A DNA stretch of 64,000 bases from Chelydra serpentina (taxonomy: Eukaryota > Chordata > Testudines > Chelydridae), in contig JBAIAC010000129.1 of assembly GCA_037349315.1 (NCBI GenBank), forward strand, positions 124,001 through 188,000, read 5' to 3'. Below the pieces are notes generated by a model. That model saw only the letters and a list, made by a program, of their open reading frames with translations, searched no databases and had not been told where the DNA came from. Made by a program: the position numbers and the translations under genes. Positions 1-10,778 of the stretch are shown piece after piece. The number at the start of each line of letters is the position of its first letter. The stretch's first letter is position 1.

Positions 1-2051
1 GTGTGCCCTAGTCTGTGGAGAATTTGCTTCTGTTGCTGAGGTTGAGGGGTTGTTTGAAGGCCAGAAGAGGGGATTCAGGAAAGATCCCCATTCAGTATGG
101 GTTATAGTTTGATGATACCCCGTGTGGGTTCCAGTGGGGGGCGTGATAGATGACTGCTAAGGGTGTGTGCTTGGAGGAGGTTTTATTTCTGTATTGAAAC
201 CAGTTCTCTAACTACTTATGCTAAGCTTGTCCCTCTAGTTCTGCAATAACGCATTCTTGGGACCTTTCACTGGGGTTTTGTAGAATCTCCCCAGCATTTC
301 TGAAGTCTGCTATTAAAGTTAGACTGAGGAAATGTTAGTGGAAGATTTCCTTAGTGTGAACTTTTGCTGTGTTTGAAACAGATAGTTTAGAACAAGGCTG
401 GGGGGCGGAGGAGAGGGGGGGGAAACCGGCACCATTTAGAAGTAGACATGAAAGACAAGGTCGGGGTTCACACCAGCAAGATCGAGGAATACCATGTGGG
501 TGAGAAGTCCACTGCCCCCTCCCCTAGCTGCTTGGAGGAGTGGTGGGATTTCTACTAGGATGCCTTAGGCGCCCGCTTGTGGGGCTTTATCATTCATATC
601 AGCCTGTGGCTGGTAGATTTCAGATATACTTAAAGATCCCCATTCCTCTTTTTGCTTAGGTCTGGTTTAAAGATAGTTTTTGTATTGATGTAACTGCTTT
701 GGTTATGAATGTGGCATTTTTAAAAACTGAAATAGTTATACTGGGGTAACAGATTTCACACTAGGGGATTGTACCCGTGTACTTTATTCGCCTTCCTGTA
801 AAGGTATAGGCTCTTTCGGTAAAAGCATTTTTATACTAATATAACTGGTCCACATTGGGGAGTTGTACTTCCATCCTTTCTTGAATGGGCTACAGGTTTT
901 TAAATCTGTCCACTGGAACTGAGTAAATCTTTAATTGTCATTGCTGAGAGTTAGACTTAGGAAATCAACCATCTTCTTCCTCTAGCTGGCATCCTTCTCA
1001 TCTTTGCCGCACAGGTCACTAGTGTATTTTCCTTCCCCAAGAAGCTGTTTTGTGAACTTTCCCATATTTCCTTGCCCATGTGTTTCAGTCCCATACACAG
1101 GGCCCATCTATAGGAAAGAATGGAAAGTTCAGTTTTTATATTCTACTTAGTCCCATCTGCTGACACTCTCAGGAAGGGTTGGGTACCAGTTGTGATGGTG
1201 GCTTTTGGTATTGTGTATATTTTCCATCCATATTTTAACTATCAATTCCTTTCATACAGGTTACCACACAGTCTTTGGATAATGATTTTTAGTCATTGTT
1301 ACTCTGATTAGACTGGCAATAGTATAGGAGTTTTTCACTTCTAGGAAACTAATATCCTAAGCCCTTCAATACCCCAGTTACTTCAAGTTTTCTTTTAATT
1401 TAATCAGCATGTTGGTATAGAGTGTTTAATGCAGTCTATTATACAAGATTAACTAATTAACACCTTTGAGGATGACATCAGTTGAAGTTTTGAAATGGTG
1501 TTTTGTGCTGCCTCCTACTGGTGAGAGTAGTAGATGTAAAATGTAAGCACACACGTGAGTTTTCTTCTACTTTGCTAATTAAGGAACCTGTAACAGGATT
1601 ATGGGGGTAGTTGAGGGAATTGAAATCTATAATTCCAAACACCCTATTAATTACTTCTCAGGAATTCCTGCATGCTCTGAATGTTAGGTTTTTCTAATGA
1701 CACTGTCCAGGCATTTCTATACTGCCTCCCTTGGAAGAAGCTTGTTTAGGGTCTGCTTAGCTGTGGTAGACTGACACAGTATTTTATGAGGTCAGCTGGC
1801 TGCGCGCACACAGTGAATTGAAAGTGAACTGAGCAGGCTTCTTGTTATTATGTAGTGTCCTAATGGCTCTTTAGAATGGCAGTTACTGACTGAGACCAAC
1901 GTTATGTTAATGTTCGTTTCACTGGCATCATTTTTGGATAATTTGTATGAGTTTTACATTGCTCAGAACATTGACTTGCTTCTTGACTTTCTCATGTTTA
2001 TAGTGCACTTGCTCGTGAATGAATTGCAAGCTAGATGGTTCAAGGTTCAAA
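1..2051 (+). other. Intron upstream of the ST3GAL3 start-codon exon
   Basis: AT-rich non-coding DNA with no recognised exon. About 700-870 looks like an eroded MITE (phrases such as ACTGGTCCACATTGGGG and TATACTAATATAACTGG are related to the Harbinger-type MITEs further on). The ORF at 1120-1311 has no recognisable domain and I treat it as chance. Confidence 0.6.
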
Positions 2052-2068
2052 CTGTTTTTCTCCTCCAG
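2052..2068 (+). promoter_or_regulatory. ST3GAL3: Splice acceptor of the ST3GAL3 exon
   Basis: A pyrimidine-rich run (CTGTTTTTCTCCTCCAG) ends in AG directly before the exon that carries the ST3GAL3 start codon. It fits a normal vertebrate 3' splice site. The 30 bases from here to the start codon would be 5' UTR. Confidence 0.8.
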
Positions 2069-2213
2069 GTCATGTAGAAGAGCAGATTTCATATGAAGAT
2101 GGGATTATTGGTGTTTATGCGTAACCTGCTGCTAGCCCTTTGTCTCTTTCTGGTACTTGGATTCCTTTATTACTCTGCATGGAAGCTGCACCTTCTCAGA
2201 TGGGAGGACACAA
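2069..2213 (+). CDS. ST3GAL3: ST3GAL3 first coding exon (N-terminus of Golgi alpha-2,3-sialyltransferase)
   Basis: This exon encodes the start of beta-galactoside alpha-2,3-sialyltransferase 3, a type II Golgi enzyme that transfers sialic acid from CMP-sialic acid to terminal galactose on N-glycans and other glycoconjugates. A pyrimidine tract ends in the acceptor AG at 2067-2068; the exon ends before the donor GTAAGT at 2214. Translation most likely starts at the ATG at 2099, which has A at -3 and G at +4. An in-frame ATG six bases earlier has a weak context. The 38 encoded residues begin MGLLVFMRN, continue with a signal-anchor (about residues 9-28, LLLALCLFLVLGFLYYSAW), then KLHLLRWEDT and a phase-1 junction. 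From memory this matches mammalian ST3GAL3 with only a few changes. The catalytic domain is encoded elsewhere; no later exon was found here. Reading past the donor gives SKYSNS, like the longer mammalian isoforms. Confidence 0.9.
2072..2077 (+). promoter_or_regulatory. Start-stop upstream ORF (ATG TAG) in the ST3GAL3 5' leader
   Basis: The exon opens GTCATGTAGAAG, so a start codon is followed at once by a stop, 21 bases before the first in-frame ATG and 27 before the preferred one. Minimal start-stop uORFs can stall or divert ribosomes. The base at -3 is G, which is a favourable context. Whether it matters depends on which upstream exon is spliced on. Confidence 0.55.
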
Positions 2214-2219
2214 GTAAGT
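2214..2219 (+). promoter_or_regulatory. ST3GAL3: Consensus 5' splice site GTAAGT of the ST3GAL3 exon
   Basis: GTAAGTATAG follows the coding part of the exon and is close to a perfect 5' splice site. The same bases read in frame as S-K-Y-S, so skipping this donor would extend the protein. The extended frame stays open until a stop at 2273-2275. Possible later donors such as the GTGATG at 2270 are weak. Confidence 0.8.
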
Positions 2220-4905
2220 ATAGTAACTCTGCCAGTTCCTCTTTAAATGCTCATGAAGTTGTTGTTACATGGTGATGTGGTTTTGGGTGTTTCAAGTTTG
2301 ACGGTAGTAGAGTGATGGGAACAAACCCAATCAATTGCTGGAGCTTCAGCATACTGTAGGGGTCGAATTTGTAACTATTTGCAGATCCTCTTCATGGCTT
2401 TGGATTATCAATGGGTACAAGAACAAAGTTTATGCATCTAATATACCAATTATAGGCTTGCAATTTTTAGGTTTTATTATTTTTGTGTGGAATGGAATCC
2501 TTAATTATATTGTCCAAACTAATTGACCTTTGGAATTATTTGTATCTGTTCTGGGATGAGGTTTTGCTCACTGTGTATTTTTTGATCCTTTTGGCTTGTG
2601 GCAAACAGGTAAAGCAAGATGGTCTCTCTCCAGGTGCTTTTGAATTTCTTCAGCGGGCTCTTTTTTCCATCTCTGGATTTTTACATTCTCTATCCAACAT
2701 TTCCTTATTTCTTCCTTACATCGATCCTTATTTTCCCTTTCTCCACTACCTTCAGTACTTGCCAGTTATCTGTCATCTTGAAGGATGTCTCCTCCATCCG
2801 ACTGAAAAAAGCTTGTCCTTATTTTTAAGTTATGAAAGCAGTTACTCAAATCCATGCTGATTATTTAATGTTCCTTTGCATATAACTTTGGTCTGCAGCT
2901 GTTTTTTTCACTATACTATTTCTGTAGTACAAGGTACTCCTCACTTCCACCACTCTTGGTTTTTTATTGCATCTTGTTTGATGACTGAGTCAGTGAGCTA
3001 TAAGTGCCTGGCTCCCCCTTATAACATCATTCAGACAGCAGGAATGCTGTTATTGAGTTTGTTTTTAACTTTTCTGGTATTAGAGTATGTTAGAAATACT
3101 TTAGATTGTAAGACCTTCTGGGCAGGAATTGTCTTTATGTGTGTTCAGCAACCAGCACAATGGTTCTTCAGTCCTGATTGGGGCCTTTGGGTGCTACTAC
3201 AATATAAATATTAATACTTACTGCTATTAATAACCTGTGGGAGGTGCTTCCATTCTGAATGGAAGGAAAAGCCGAGTGAGGTTTTAAAATGAATGCAGTG
3301 TGGTAGGAGGCAGTGGCACAGCCTGTCAGTCTGTTGAGAATGCGGTGTATCTTCATCTTCCTTTTATTTTATTTTTTTTAACAGCATCAAAAAGTGTTGA
3401 GGCTTTCCAGAGCCTGTTGAAAGACATGGTTCCTACCCAAACAGATCACAATCTGATTTTAGTTTACTTATGCTATCTGTGCTTTGTACTGTACGTGGTG
3501 CATGGGAAGATGTTAGCATAGGCTCTGAATTTCCTTGATTTTTTTTGCACGTTTTTGTCTTTTGTTCATTTAGCTTTGTGTGGTATTCTAAAATGACTGA
3601 TGGTTTTTAGTTCCAACATGATTCTTTATGTAGTAATGACAAATGCTTAACTTCTTGTTCCCCCTTTTAAGTCAGTACACGTGACATCCCAGATCTCCAG
3701 GAATGTAACACGTGAATGCATGATGCTGTTGGTTGCTACAGGACACAGCCTAGCAGAATAGCTTCTAAAGGGCCTGCTTTCTGAGCAGGTTTCATATCCC
3801 TATAATGCCCAGACACAATGAGATGAATTCAGGATGAAGTAGCAGCTGTACAAATACACAGCAAAGGATCCTGTTTAAGATGTAGCTTACTGATCTCACA
3901 GACTGATAACCCCTTTTCTGCTGTTATCCGTTAGTACAAAAGATGTTACCAGGAACATTACAGATTGTGTCTTATTGATCCAAAGAAGCGCATACAGATA
4001 CTGGTGTAAAAATGCAAGCTTTCCTAAGTCCAGGCAAGCCTCAGGTTCCAAGTGCATGTGTGGTGCATGTAGTTGATTTTCCCCTCCCACCCCAAAATAC
4101 TCTCACGACTACTTCTTTAAAAGAATAAGGATGAAGTTTAACTTGTATTAAAAAAACAACAACCCACAAAACCCTAGGGAACTACATACAAAAACCTGTT
4201 AAAAGGAAGTTACGGTTGCAAAGTCAAAAGACTTGAAATGTAAGAAATGCCAAAAGTAAGGTTGTCCAGGCATTCAGTATTCTTTTTATCCTTATTATTC
4301 AGTGTGTGCACCTACCATGTAATTAATGACTATACAGCATACACATGAGAGAGCAGAATTAAGGTTGGCATTTACTAACTTAAGAACTTGACTTGACATC
4401 CTAAATATACTGTTTCTTTATGTAATTCTATATACTCTTTCTCCTTCTTCTATAACCAATGTTTTTGTCCTGACTGAATGACTGACTGACTCTTCAGTTT
4501 TGCGGTGTGGTGTGTTCATCTCCCTTGCCATTCTGCTCCATTCTTTGTGCTACCAGCAGCATGAAATTTACTGTTATCCTGATGACTGATGCATCTGTGC
4601 TCTCTTCAGAGATCATGATTCTAGTGAATTTAACTCTTACGTTGTGCTTGGCATAAAGTGGTATGGAGTACAGTGAAAAGTGTATGCCCTGAAAGTGGCC
4701 TACTTCACAAACCCTTGCACGCACGTTGGTCTCTTTTCGGTGCATTAGAATATGCTTGTGCACCAGACTGTTAGATGAGTGTGAATGGTGACACTAAGGA
4801 ATCTAGCCATACTAGGCTTTAACCTTTGGATCTCTAAGCAGTTGCTGTACTGTTTGAACTAAAGAAGAGTGCATGGTGAAAAAGCTCCCTTAACACAGAG
4901 TTAAG
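2220..4905 (+). other. Intron, mostly unique sequence with an L2-like tail
   Basis: T-rich intronic DNA. The ORFs at 2335-3521 are hydrophobic because of T-rich codons and show no family motif. About 3099-3216 resembles the 3' end of an ancient L2/CR1-like LINE: TTAGATTGTAAGACCTTCTGG, then a stretch like CAGCACAATGG, then GGTGCTACTACAATATAAAT. Nothing else is recognised. Confidence 0.55.
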
Positions 4906-4907
4906 GT

Positions 4908-4951
4908 TCCATCGAGTTTAAGGCCAGAAGGGACCATAAGATCGAGTCTGG
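4908..4951 (-). repeat. Short CR1-type LINE 3' end fragment
   Basis: GGCCAGAAGGGACCATAAGATC is the reverse complement of the conserved 3' end of older CR1 elements (GATC..ATGGTCCCTTCTGGCC). Only the tail remains; it abuts the following GC-rich hAT-like sequence. Confidence 0.6.
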
Positions 4952-4954
4952 TTT

Positions 4955-5528
4955 TGGAGGGCTCAGGGCTGGGACAGGTGATTGGGGTGTGGGGTTGGGG
5001 TGAAGGCTTACCTCCGGCGGCTCCTGGTCAGCAGCGCAGCTGGGGTGCAGGGCAGTGCCTGTGGAACAGGCCAATGGGAGTGCAGAGCAGCAGGTGCTGG
5101 GATGGGGGCAGCACGCAGAGTCCTGTGGCCCCCCTGCCTAGAAGCCAGACCCACTGCTGGCCGCTTCCAGGGTGCAGCACGGAGTCGGAACAGGTAGGTA
5201 CTAGCCTGTCTTAGCTGGACAGCACTGCTGATGGGACTTTTAACATCCTGGTTGGCGGTGCTGACCAGAGTAGCTAGGGTCCCTGGGTGCTGAGCAAAGC
5301 GACCTAATGCCTTACATGCTGCGACCCAGTACTGGGTTGCGACCACTGTTCTCTCTAAGCTGTGTGCGCGTGCACACAAATCCTAAACCCTGCACATATG
5401 GCGAAACACTGCGCGCACAAAAATTTGCACAGAAGCACAAAAATTTGCACAGAAGAAATTTTTTGCGCACACGGCCTGTCAAAAATTAGAGGGAACATTG
5501 ATTGCGACCCGAACTTTGAAAAACACTG
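4955..5528. mobile_element. GC-rich hAT-like non-autonomous element, interrupted
   Basis: A GC-rich block unlike the AT-rich surroundings ends in GACCCGAACTTTGAAAAACACTG, the usual hAT-type terminus (CAGTGTTT.. reversed), followed by CTGTAGAG as a possible right target copy. The left terminus is missing or eroded at the CR1 tail. It is split at 5344-5500 by a second hAT element. ORFs here on both strands are products of GC content. Confidence 0.55.
5344..5500. mobile_element. hAT-type MITE nested in another hAT element
   Basis: The ends are imperfect inverted repeats: CACTGTTCTCTCTAAG on the left and AATTAGAGGGAACATTG on the right. It is flanked by 8-bp duplications GTTGCGAC (5336-5343) and ATTGCGAC (5501-5508) with one mismatch, the length expected for hAT insertions. 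The interior holds GCGCACA and AAAATTTGCACAGAAG repeats. There is no coding capacity. Confidence 0.75.
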
Positions 5529-5765
5529 CTGTAGAGGAAGGTGATGGTGAGGGTCCTTCCAAGGTCCCTGCCAGTCATATCTGGGGGAGGAGGGGTGGAA
5601 TTTCTTCCCAAGACAAAATCTGGTGATCAGTTGGACCCTGAGTATGTGAGCAAGATGCCCCAGCCAGGCATCTAAGAAATAGGATTCTCTGTACCAACTC
5701 AGAGCACTAGTCCATTCCATTCCATGTCCCATTACCAGCTGTGGCCAATCTCTGATGCTTTAGAG

Positions 5766-6096
5766 CAGGTTCCCAAACGTGGGACCCCGCTTGTTCAGGG
5801 AAAGCCCCTGGCCCGTCCGTCTGGTTTGTTTACCTGCTGCATCCGCAGATTCAGGCGATCGCGGCTCCCACTGGTCGCGGTTCGCTGTGCCTGGTCAATG
5901 GGGGCTGCGGGAAGCAGCGGCCAGTATGTCCCTCGGCTCGCGCTGCTTCCTGCAGCCCCCATTGGTCGGGCATGGTGAACCGCGGCCAGTGGGAGCTGCG
6001 ATTGGCCGAACCTGCCGACACGGCAGGTAAACAAACCGGCCAGGCGCGCCAGGGGCTTTCCCTGAACAAACGCCGTCCCAAGTTTGGGAAACACTG
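5766..6096. mobile_element. Palindromic hAT-type foldback element (331 bp)
   Basis: Almost the whole element is one inverted repeat. The left arm begins CAGGTTCCCAAACG and contains GTTCAGGGAAAGCCCCTGG; the right arm contains CCAGGGGCTTTCCCTGAAC and ends GTTTGGGAAACACTG. Perfect 8-bp target duplications CTTTAGAG flank it at 5758-5765 and 6097-6104, diagnostic of hAT-like insertion. It is GC-rich and CpG-rich compared with its flanks. The overlapping ORFs on both strands are by-products of the palindrome. Confidence 0.88.
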
Positions 6097-6334
6097 CTTT
6101 AGAGGAAGGCGGGGGAAGCAGACCCCAGAATATATCAGGCCAATTGTCCATATGGGCGGGGGGGGAGGGGGGTTAATATCTTTCCTCACCCCTGCAGGCA
6201 TCTGTCTGAAGCATGAGATTTGCTCATAGTTATTGTCTTAATGCAGAGCTACAAGTGTTATGAGTATGTTCAGCGCAACGCATAGTTTCCTGTTCAGTTC
6301 CGATGGCCTGTGAAGGAAGGAAATGAACAGCGTG

Positions 6335-8660
6335 ATTCACAGATACCAGGGCTGGACGGGACCATCAAGACCAACCAGCCTAAACTTCTCTGTCTCTCTC
6401 TTCCATACACACTCTCACCACACTGTAACATTTATCCCAGAAGCTGAATTCAAGCATGCTTTTCGAAATATATCTAATTACATCTAATGACTCCAAGCGG
6501 CGTTAAATCTACCACCTTCCCTGGTAAGCTGTTCTAATGTTGAATTTTGTTTACTGCTAGGAGATTGCATCTTGTTTCAAGGTTGAGTTTGTCTAGCTTC
6601 AAAATCCAATGGCTGGAAGCTGTTACGTCTTTGTCAGCAAGGTTGAAAACTCCCACACTCTCAGATATCTTTTTCCATGTGTAAGTACCTATACACAGAG
6701 ATCAAGTCACCCCTGAACATTGTCTGTGATAAGTTTAGTTTTTTTAAGCCTCACAGTGTAAGGTTTGTTTTTCATCTGCTGGATCATTTTTTAGGATCCT
6801 CTTTCAAAACTTTGCTAGTATTTTTACATCCTCTTTTAAGTGAACTGGACACAGTACTTAGCATTGGTCTGACCAATAAGGAGTATAGAGGCAAGATCTC
6901 TTCCCTACTTCTACTTTATATCCCCATCTTATACATCCAAGGATCACATTAGCTCTTTTTGCCACAGCATTGCACTGAGTGCTCATGTTAGGGGTCATTG
7001 TAGGTAATCACCTCAAATCCCTTCTCTGAGTCACAGCTTTCCAAGCCAGTCTCCCATCTGGATAGATACAGATTGCATTCTTTCTTTCCAGATGTATTAC
7101 TTTGTTAAAACATGTTTTGTTGGATTGTTATGGTCTGCAAAGGTGATTCAGATCACTCTATCAGTAACCCATCTGTCCTTGTTATTTAATACACCTGCAA
7201 TCTTTGTCATCTGCAACTATTACCAGCACAGATTTCATTTAATGATCTAGATTATTAATTTAAAAAAATGCAATTGAACAATGTTGGACCAAGCACCAAT
7301 CCCTGAGAGACTCTGCTAGATATGCTCTGCTCCTTGATGTTTTCCCTATTAGTAACAATATTTTGAGATCTGTAACTGAGCCAGTTTTAATCCATCTAAT
7401 GTGTAAGCCCTGTTAGTTCCATATAATGCAAGTTTTTTAATCAAAATGTCATGTGGAACTAAGTCAAATACCTAGGAGAAATCTAAGTATACTGTATCAA
7501 CATAGTTGCCTTTTATCAGCTAGACCTCCAACAAACCAAACCAAACCAACAACCACCCAGGGTTGTTTGGCAAAATCTGCCTTCTGACTGGCATTAATTA
7601 TATTTTTAGCCTCTAATGCTTTGAAAGTCCTGAGTTAACCATTCCATTATCTTACATAGGATTGACGTCAAGCTAACTGGTCTATAGTTCCCTGGGTCAT
7701 CCTTTTTGTGCGCGCTCGCCCTCTCTCTTCCCCCCCCCCCCTTTTAAAACGCATATTAATACTAAAGGGTCGGCAGCCCTCCAATCCTTTGCAATTGTGC
7801 CAGATAGCCAAGATTTGTTAAAAATTAACCTTAGTGATTCAGAGAGTTCCTCAGCTAGTTCTTGTAAGACTCTTGGGTGTAAGTTATCTGGCCTGTGGAA
7901 TTGAAAGTGTTTAGCAGATGTTGCATCACTTCCTCCTTTGTTACGTATCGTAAACTTTCTGTTCCATCCGCAATGCCATATGGGATGGATATATCCTTCT
8001 GGTTTGTTTCAAATATAGACCAGTAATACCTATTGAATACTTCAGGCTCTTCTACATCACTATTTACAATGTTACGGTCTGCATCTAGGAATGGACCTAT
8101 ACCTGACACAGGGTTTTTCTTGTTCCTAATAATTGTTAAAAATTGCTTCTGACTGTCTTTAACCCTGTTGGACATTAGTATTTCATTAAGGGAATCCTTT
8201 AGCTTCCCTTAAGTCACCTACATTTTTAATTGTAACTTATATTCACTTCAATTTACTTCGCCTCTCTTCCATTCTTATTTATTTTATTACTGCTTTTACA
8301 TCTACTTTTAACCAGAATGGCTTCTTGTCCAGTGTAACTTTTGTTCATGTCTATGGAATCATGGCTGTTTAGGTACCTGGTAGGATGTCCTTGAACAGCT
8401 CCCAGTTTTCATTAACACTTCCCACTTTAAATTTAATGTTCCCAATTATGCTGACAGTTGTTTTAAACTTGGAAAACTGGCTCTTTTAGAGTTCCAAATA
8501 TACATATTATTAGTCAGTGCTGTGTTCTCTTTGCACAAAGTAAATGTACTCTGATTGCGATCACTGGTGCCTAGGTAATTGCTGGTCTTAGGTCAGCAAC
8601 TAACTCTTCCTTGTTTGTCAGAATGAGGTCCAATATCGAATTATGTTGGGCCTAATAGGG
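6335..8660 (-). mobile_element. Old CR1-clade LINE copy, reverse strand, degraded
   Basis: Read on the minus strand this runs from reverse-transcriptase ORF sequence to the 3' tail at about 6345 (CCAGGGCTGGACGGGACC on the + strand). The best coding remnant is at 7855-8175 (minus): residues such as RVKDSQKQFLTIIRNKKNPV and GPFLDADRNIV correspond to the spacer before the RT domain, with equivalents in the younger CR1 at 39.5-42.7 kb. Around 7240-7700 reversed RT-domain phrases (CCAATCCCTGAGAGACTC, AAGCTAACTGGTCTATAG) are visible. Many frame breaks and a C12 run (7730-7741) show that it is ancient and inactive. Confidence 0.75.
7855..8175 (-). pseudogene. CR1 ORF2 fragment, region before the RT domain
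   Basis: A 106-residue open stretch inside the older reverse-strand CR1. It aligns by eye with residues of about 235-350 of the better CR1 ORF2 at 40.1 kb: the order is a basic run, GP-LLD/DADR-NIV, a segment rich in acidic and aromatic residues, then a helix before the RT core. The downstream RT motifs are broken by stops and frameshifts. Non-functional. Confidence 0.65.
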
Positions 8661-9418
8661 GAGGGGGGGAGGGGCTGGACTCTGTACATCCTTTCTGTAG
8701 CATAGGCGACTTGCTACTTGTAGCATAGGTGTGAAATGGCCCATTTATCTCAGTGGGGTGCTGTCAGCTGAATGAGGACACCCTATAATATTACATGTGT
8801 TGAACATGCCTGTTCTTGTTTGCCATCACAGATACAGTCTGTCATGCCTAGTGAACCGGGCAGGAATTCAGTGAGCATCTACCAGCACAGAATTGATCCA
8901 ACTCTTCTTGTGTAATTTTTACCATGGCACCAAGTCCCTCTCATATCAGCCCAGTGGCACACTACCATACCAGGGTTTATATCATGGGCACAGTAATGTC
9001 CCCCAGCCTGTCCCAGGATGGGATTTGGCACTGGATGATTACTGGTGGAGTGCTGAAATTCCTCAAACTGGCACTCACCCTTCCCTTCCAAAAGATAAAT
9101 CTGTAATAACTTGAAATATTTTGTTTTCTAAACTGGTTCTAGATAGTGTTTAGTTATTTGAGTTTAGGGGCAGTCCAAGGACAAATGGTTCCAAATATTT
9201 GAAAATTAAAAGCAGGTGATTTTGGGGTGCTGTAACTTGGGAGCTCCTTGACCAAATGACCCAAGACTTGCAGCACCATCATATACTTCAGCCCCTTAAA
9301 TGTTGTAGCAGTTTTCAAGAGACACATGCATATAGACTTTAGAGCTGACTTTTTTTTTTCAAGGTGCTCTCACAGAGCTGCCCAACTGTAAGCATGGAAA
9401 TTACTATTGCTCCTCCAT
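8661..9418. other. Intron, no recognised repeat
   Basis: Intronic sequence beginning with a short G-rich patch at 8651-8675. The small overlapping ORFs near 8880-9110 on both strands have no motif. Nothing else can be supported. Confidence 0.5.
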
Positions 9419-9429
9419 AATTCCCACCA

Positions 9430-9530
9430 GTGTTCCTTCTAAGTTTTTCCATCCATGTGCGGAATGAATTTTATTATATGCATCAATATTGAGATAATAT
9501 GCGGATGTGTGCCATTACCTCCATACTTTC
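9430..9530. mobile_element. hAT-type MITE, left part
   Basis: CAGTGTTCCTTCTAAGTTTTTCC followed by a unit around CATGTGCGGAATGAATTTTA matches the terminus of the family of the nested element at 5344-5500. The right end was not found, so the copy is truncated or diverged; sequence after about 9530 is unassigned. Confidence 0.5.
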
Positions 9531-10664
9531 ACGGCAGCCCTTATCCCACTAAGATCTCACAATGTCCTACTGCTAGTACCATCTTAGGGATGGTCTGTCT
9601 TCAGGTGACGTCTGCAATACCTATCTGTTCATTCCTACAAGCCTCCTTCCACAAGGATCAGTATATGCTTCGCAAACTATACATGTAAATGCACCACTGA
9701 AATGCAGCCACCTCCGAGGAGGAAAGTCAGCAGCCAGCTATGCCAACAGCACAGAGAGCACTGTGCAGTAGTTTGGAAAGAGAAGAGGAATTTTGGATAG
9801 GAAGAATCTTTTCCTCTTATGCAAAATGCTTGAAATATTCAATGTTCAGACTGGGCTTCATCTGCAAAGGTCTCATATGAATGTAAAATATAATACTGCA
9901 ATTTAGAAATCAAAGTAAATGTTTCTTTTAAAATCAGGACACTAAGGCTCAAAATAATGTTTAAAAACCACTCACCTTCCCCTTACTACCATCCTCTTGT
10001 TTTAACAATACAAAGCACTTTAAGAGTCCTATAGACTATTCAGCCTTCATGCTGTTTATATTTTTACACTGGATTAGCTTGGACAATTAAAGTAGCACAG
10101 TCAAGTTCACCTTCAGATTCTCATGCACACATACAATGTTCCAATGTCTCGGTTATTACAGTGAAACACACACAGCTCTGTAAATTTACACAGCACTTTA
10201 CAAACACATGGACTCAGGCAAGATTTCACTTGACATGAAGTTCTCCCACTTCTTTCCATGAGGCCACTTACATGAGTAACAGCTACATGAGTAATACTTT
10301 ACAGGATCAGGCCCCTAGATAAACCACATGTCCTCCTGCCCACAAAAAGCGTTGCAAACACCGCGAGGGGAGGTTTACATCCAGAACAGGGAATTGTTGT
10401 CACTGGAAATCAGACAAAAACAGTCACAAAAACATTTCCTTTAGTCCTAGTTTTGGTAATTTCCTTTTAAAACATAAAACAAAAAGCCAACAATATTTAA
10501 TGTTTTTCATTTATAAATATAACTTTTTTACAGAGGAAGGTCAATATTATTGTTCCCATCTGGAAAATGGGGAAACAGGCACAGTGTGGGTTGAGTTGGG
10601 GGTACAGAATAAACATCCCAACCTGTGGCCAAAACAGATACATACTCTCTTTGCAGTTGCTGTA
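9531..10664. other. Intron with a weak MIR/CORE-SINE-like patch
   Basis: Mostly unassigned AT-rich sequence. Around 10500-10610, TTTTTTACAGAGGAAGG and CTGGAAAATGGGGAAACAGGCACAG resemble the body of a MIR-type SINE. No coding signal. Confidence 0.4.
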
Positions 10665-10778
10665 GAATCATAGAATCTCAGGGTTGGAAGGGACCTCAGG
10701 AGGTCATCTAGTCCAACCCCGTGCTCAAAGCAGGACCAACCCCAACTAGATCATCCCAGCCAGGGCTTTGTCAAGCCT
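10665..10778 (-). repeat. CR1 LINE 3' end, strongly 5'-truncated
   Basis: TAGAATCATAGAATCTCAGGG followed by GGTCATCTAGTCCAACCCCG and CATCCCAGCCAGGGCTTTG is the reversed 3' terminus of the young CR1 subfamily. Only about 110 bp were inserted, typical of target-primed reverse transcription that stopped early. Confidence 0.85.

Noticed and set aside
1120..3521. Several small + ORFs with hydrophobic sequence near the ST3GAL3 exon
   Set aside because: Hydrophobicity follows from T-rich codons; no homology, no coding-like splice sites except at the 2069-2213 exon.
5008..6229. Many overlapping ORFs on both strands
   Set aside because: They fall in GC-rich hAT elements and a long palindrome, where stop codons are scarce by composition.
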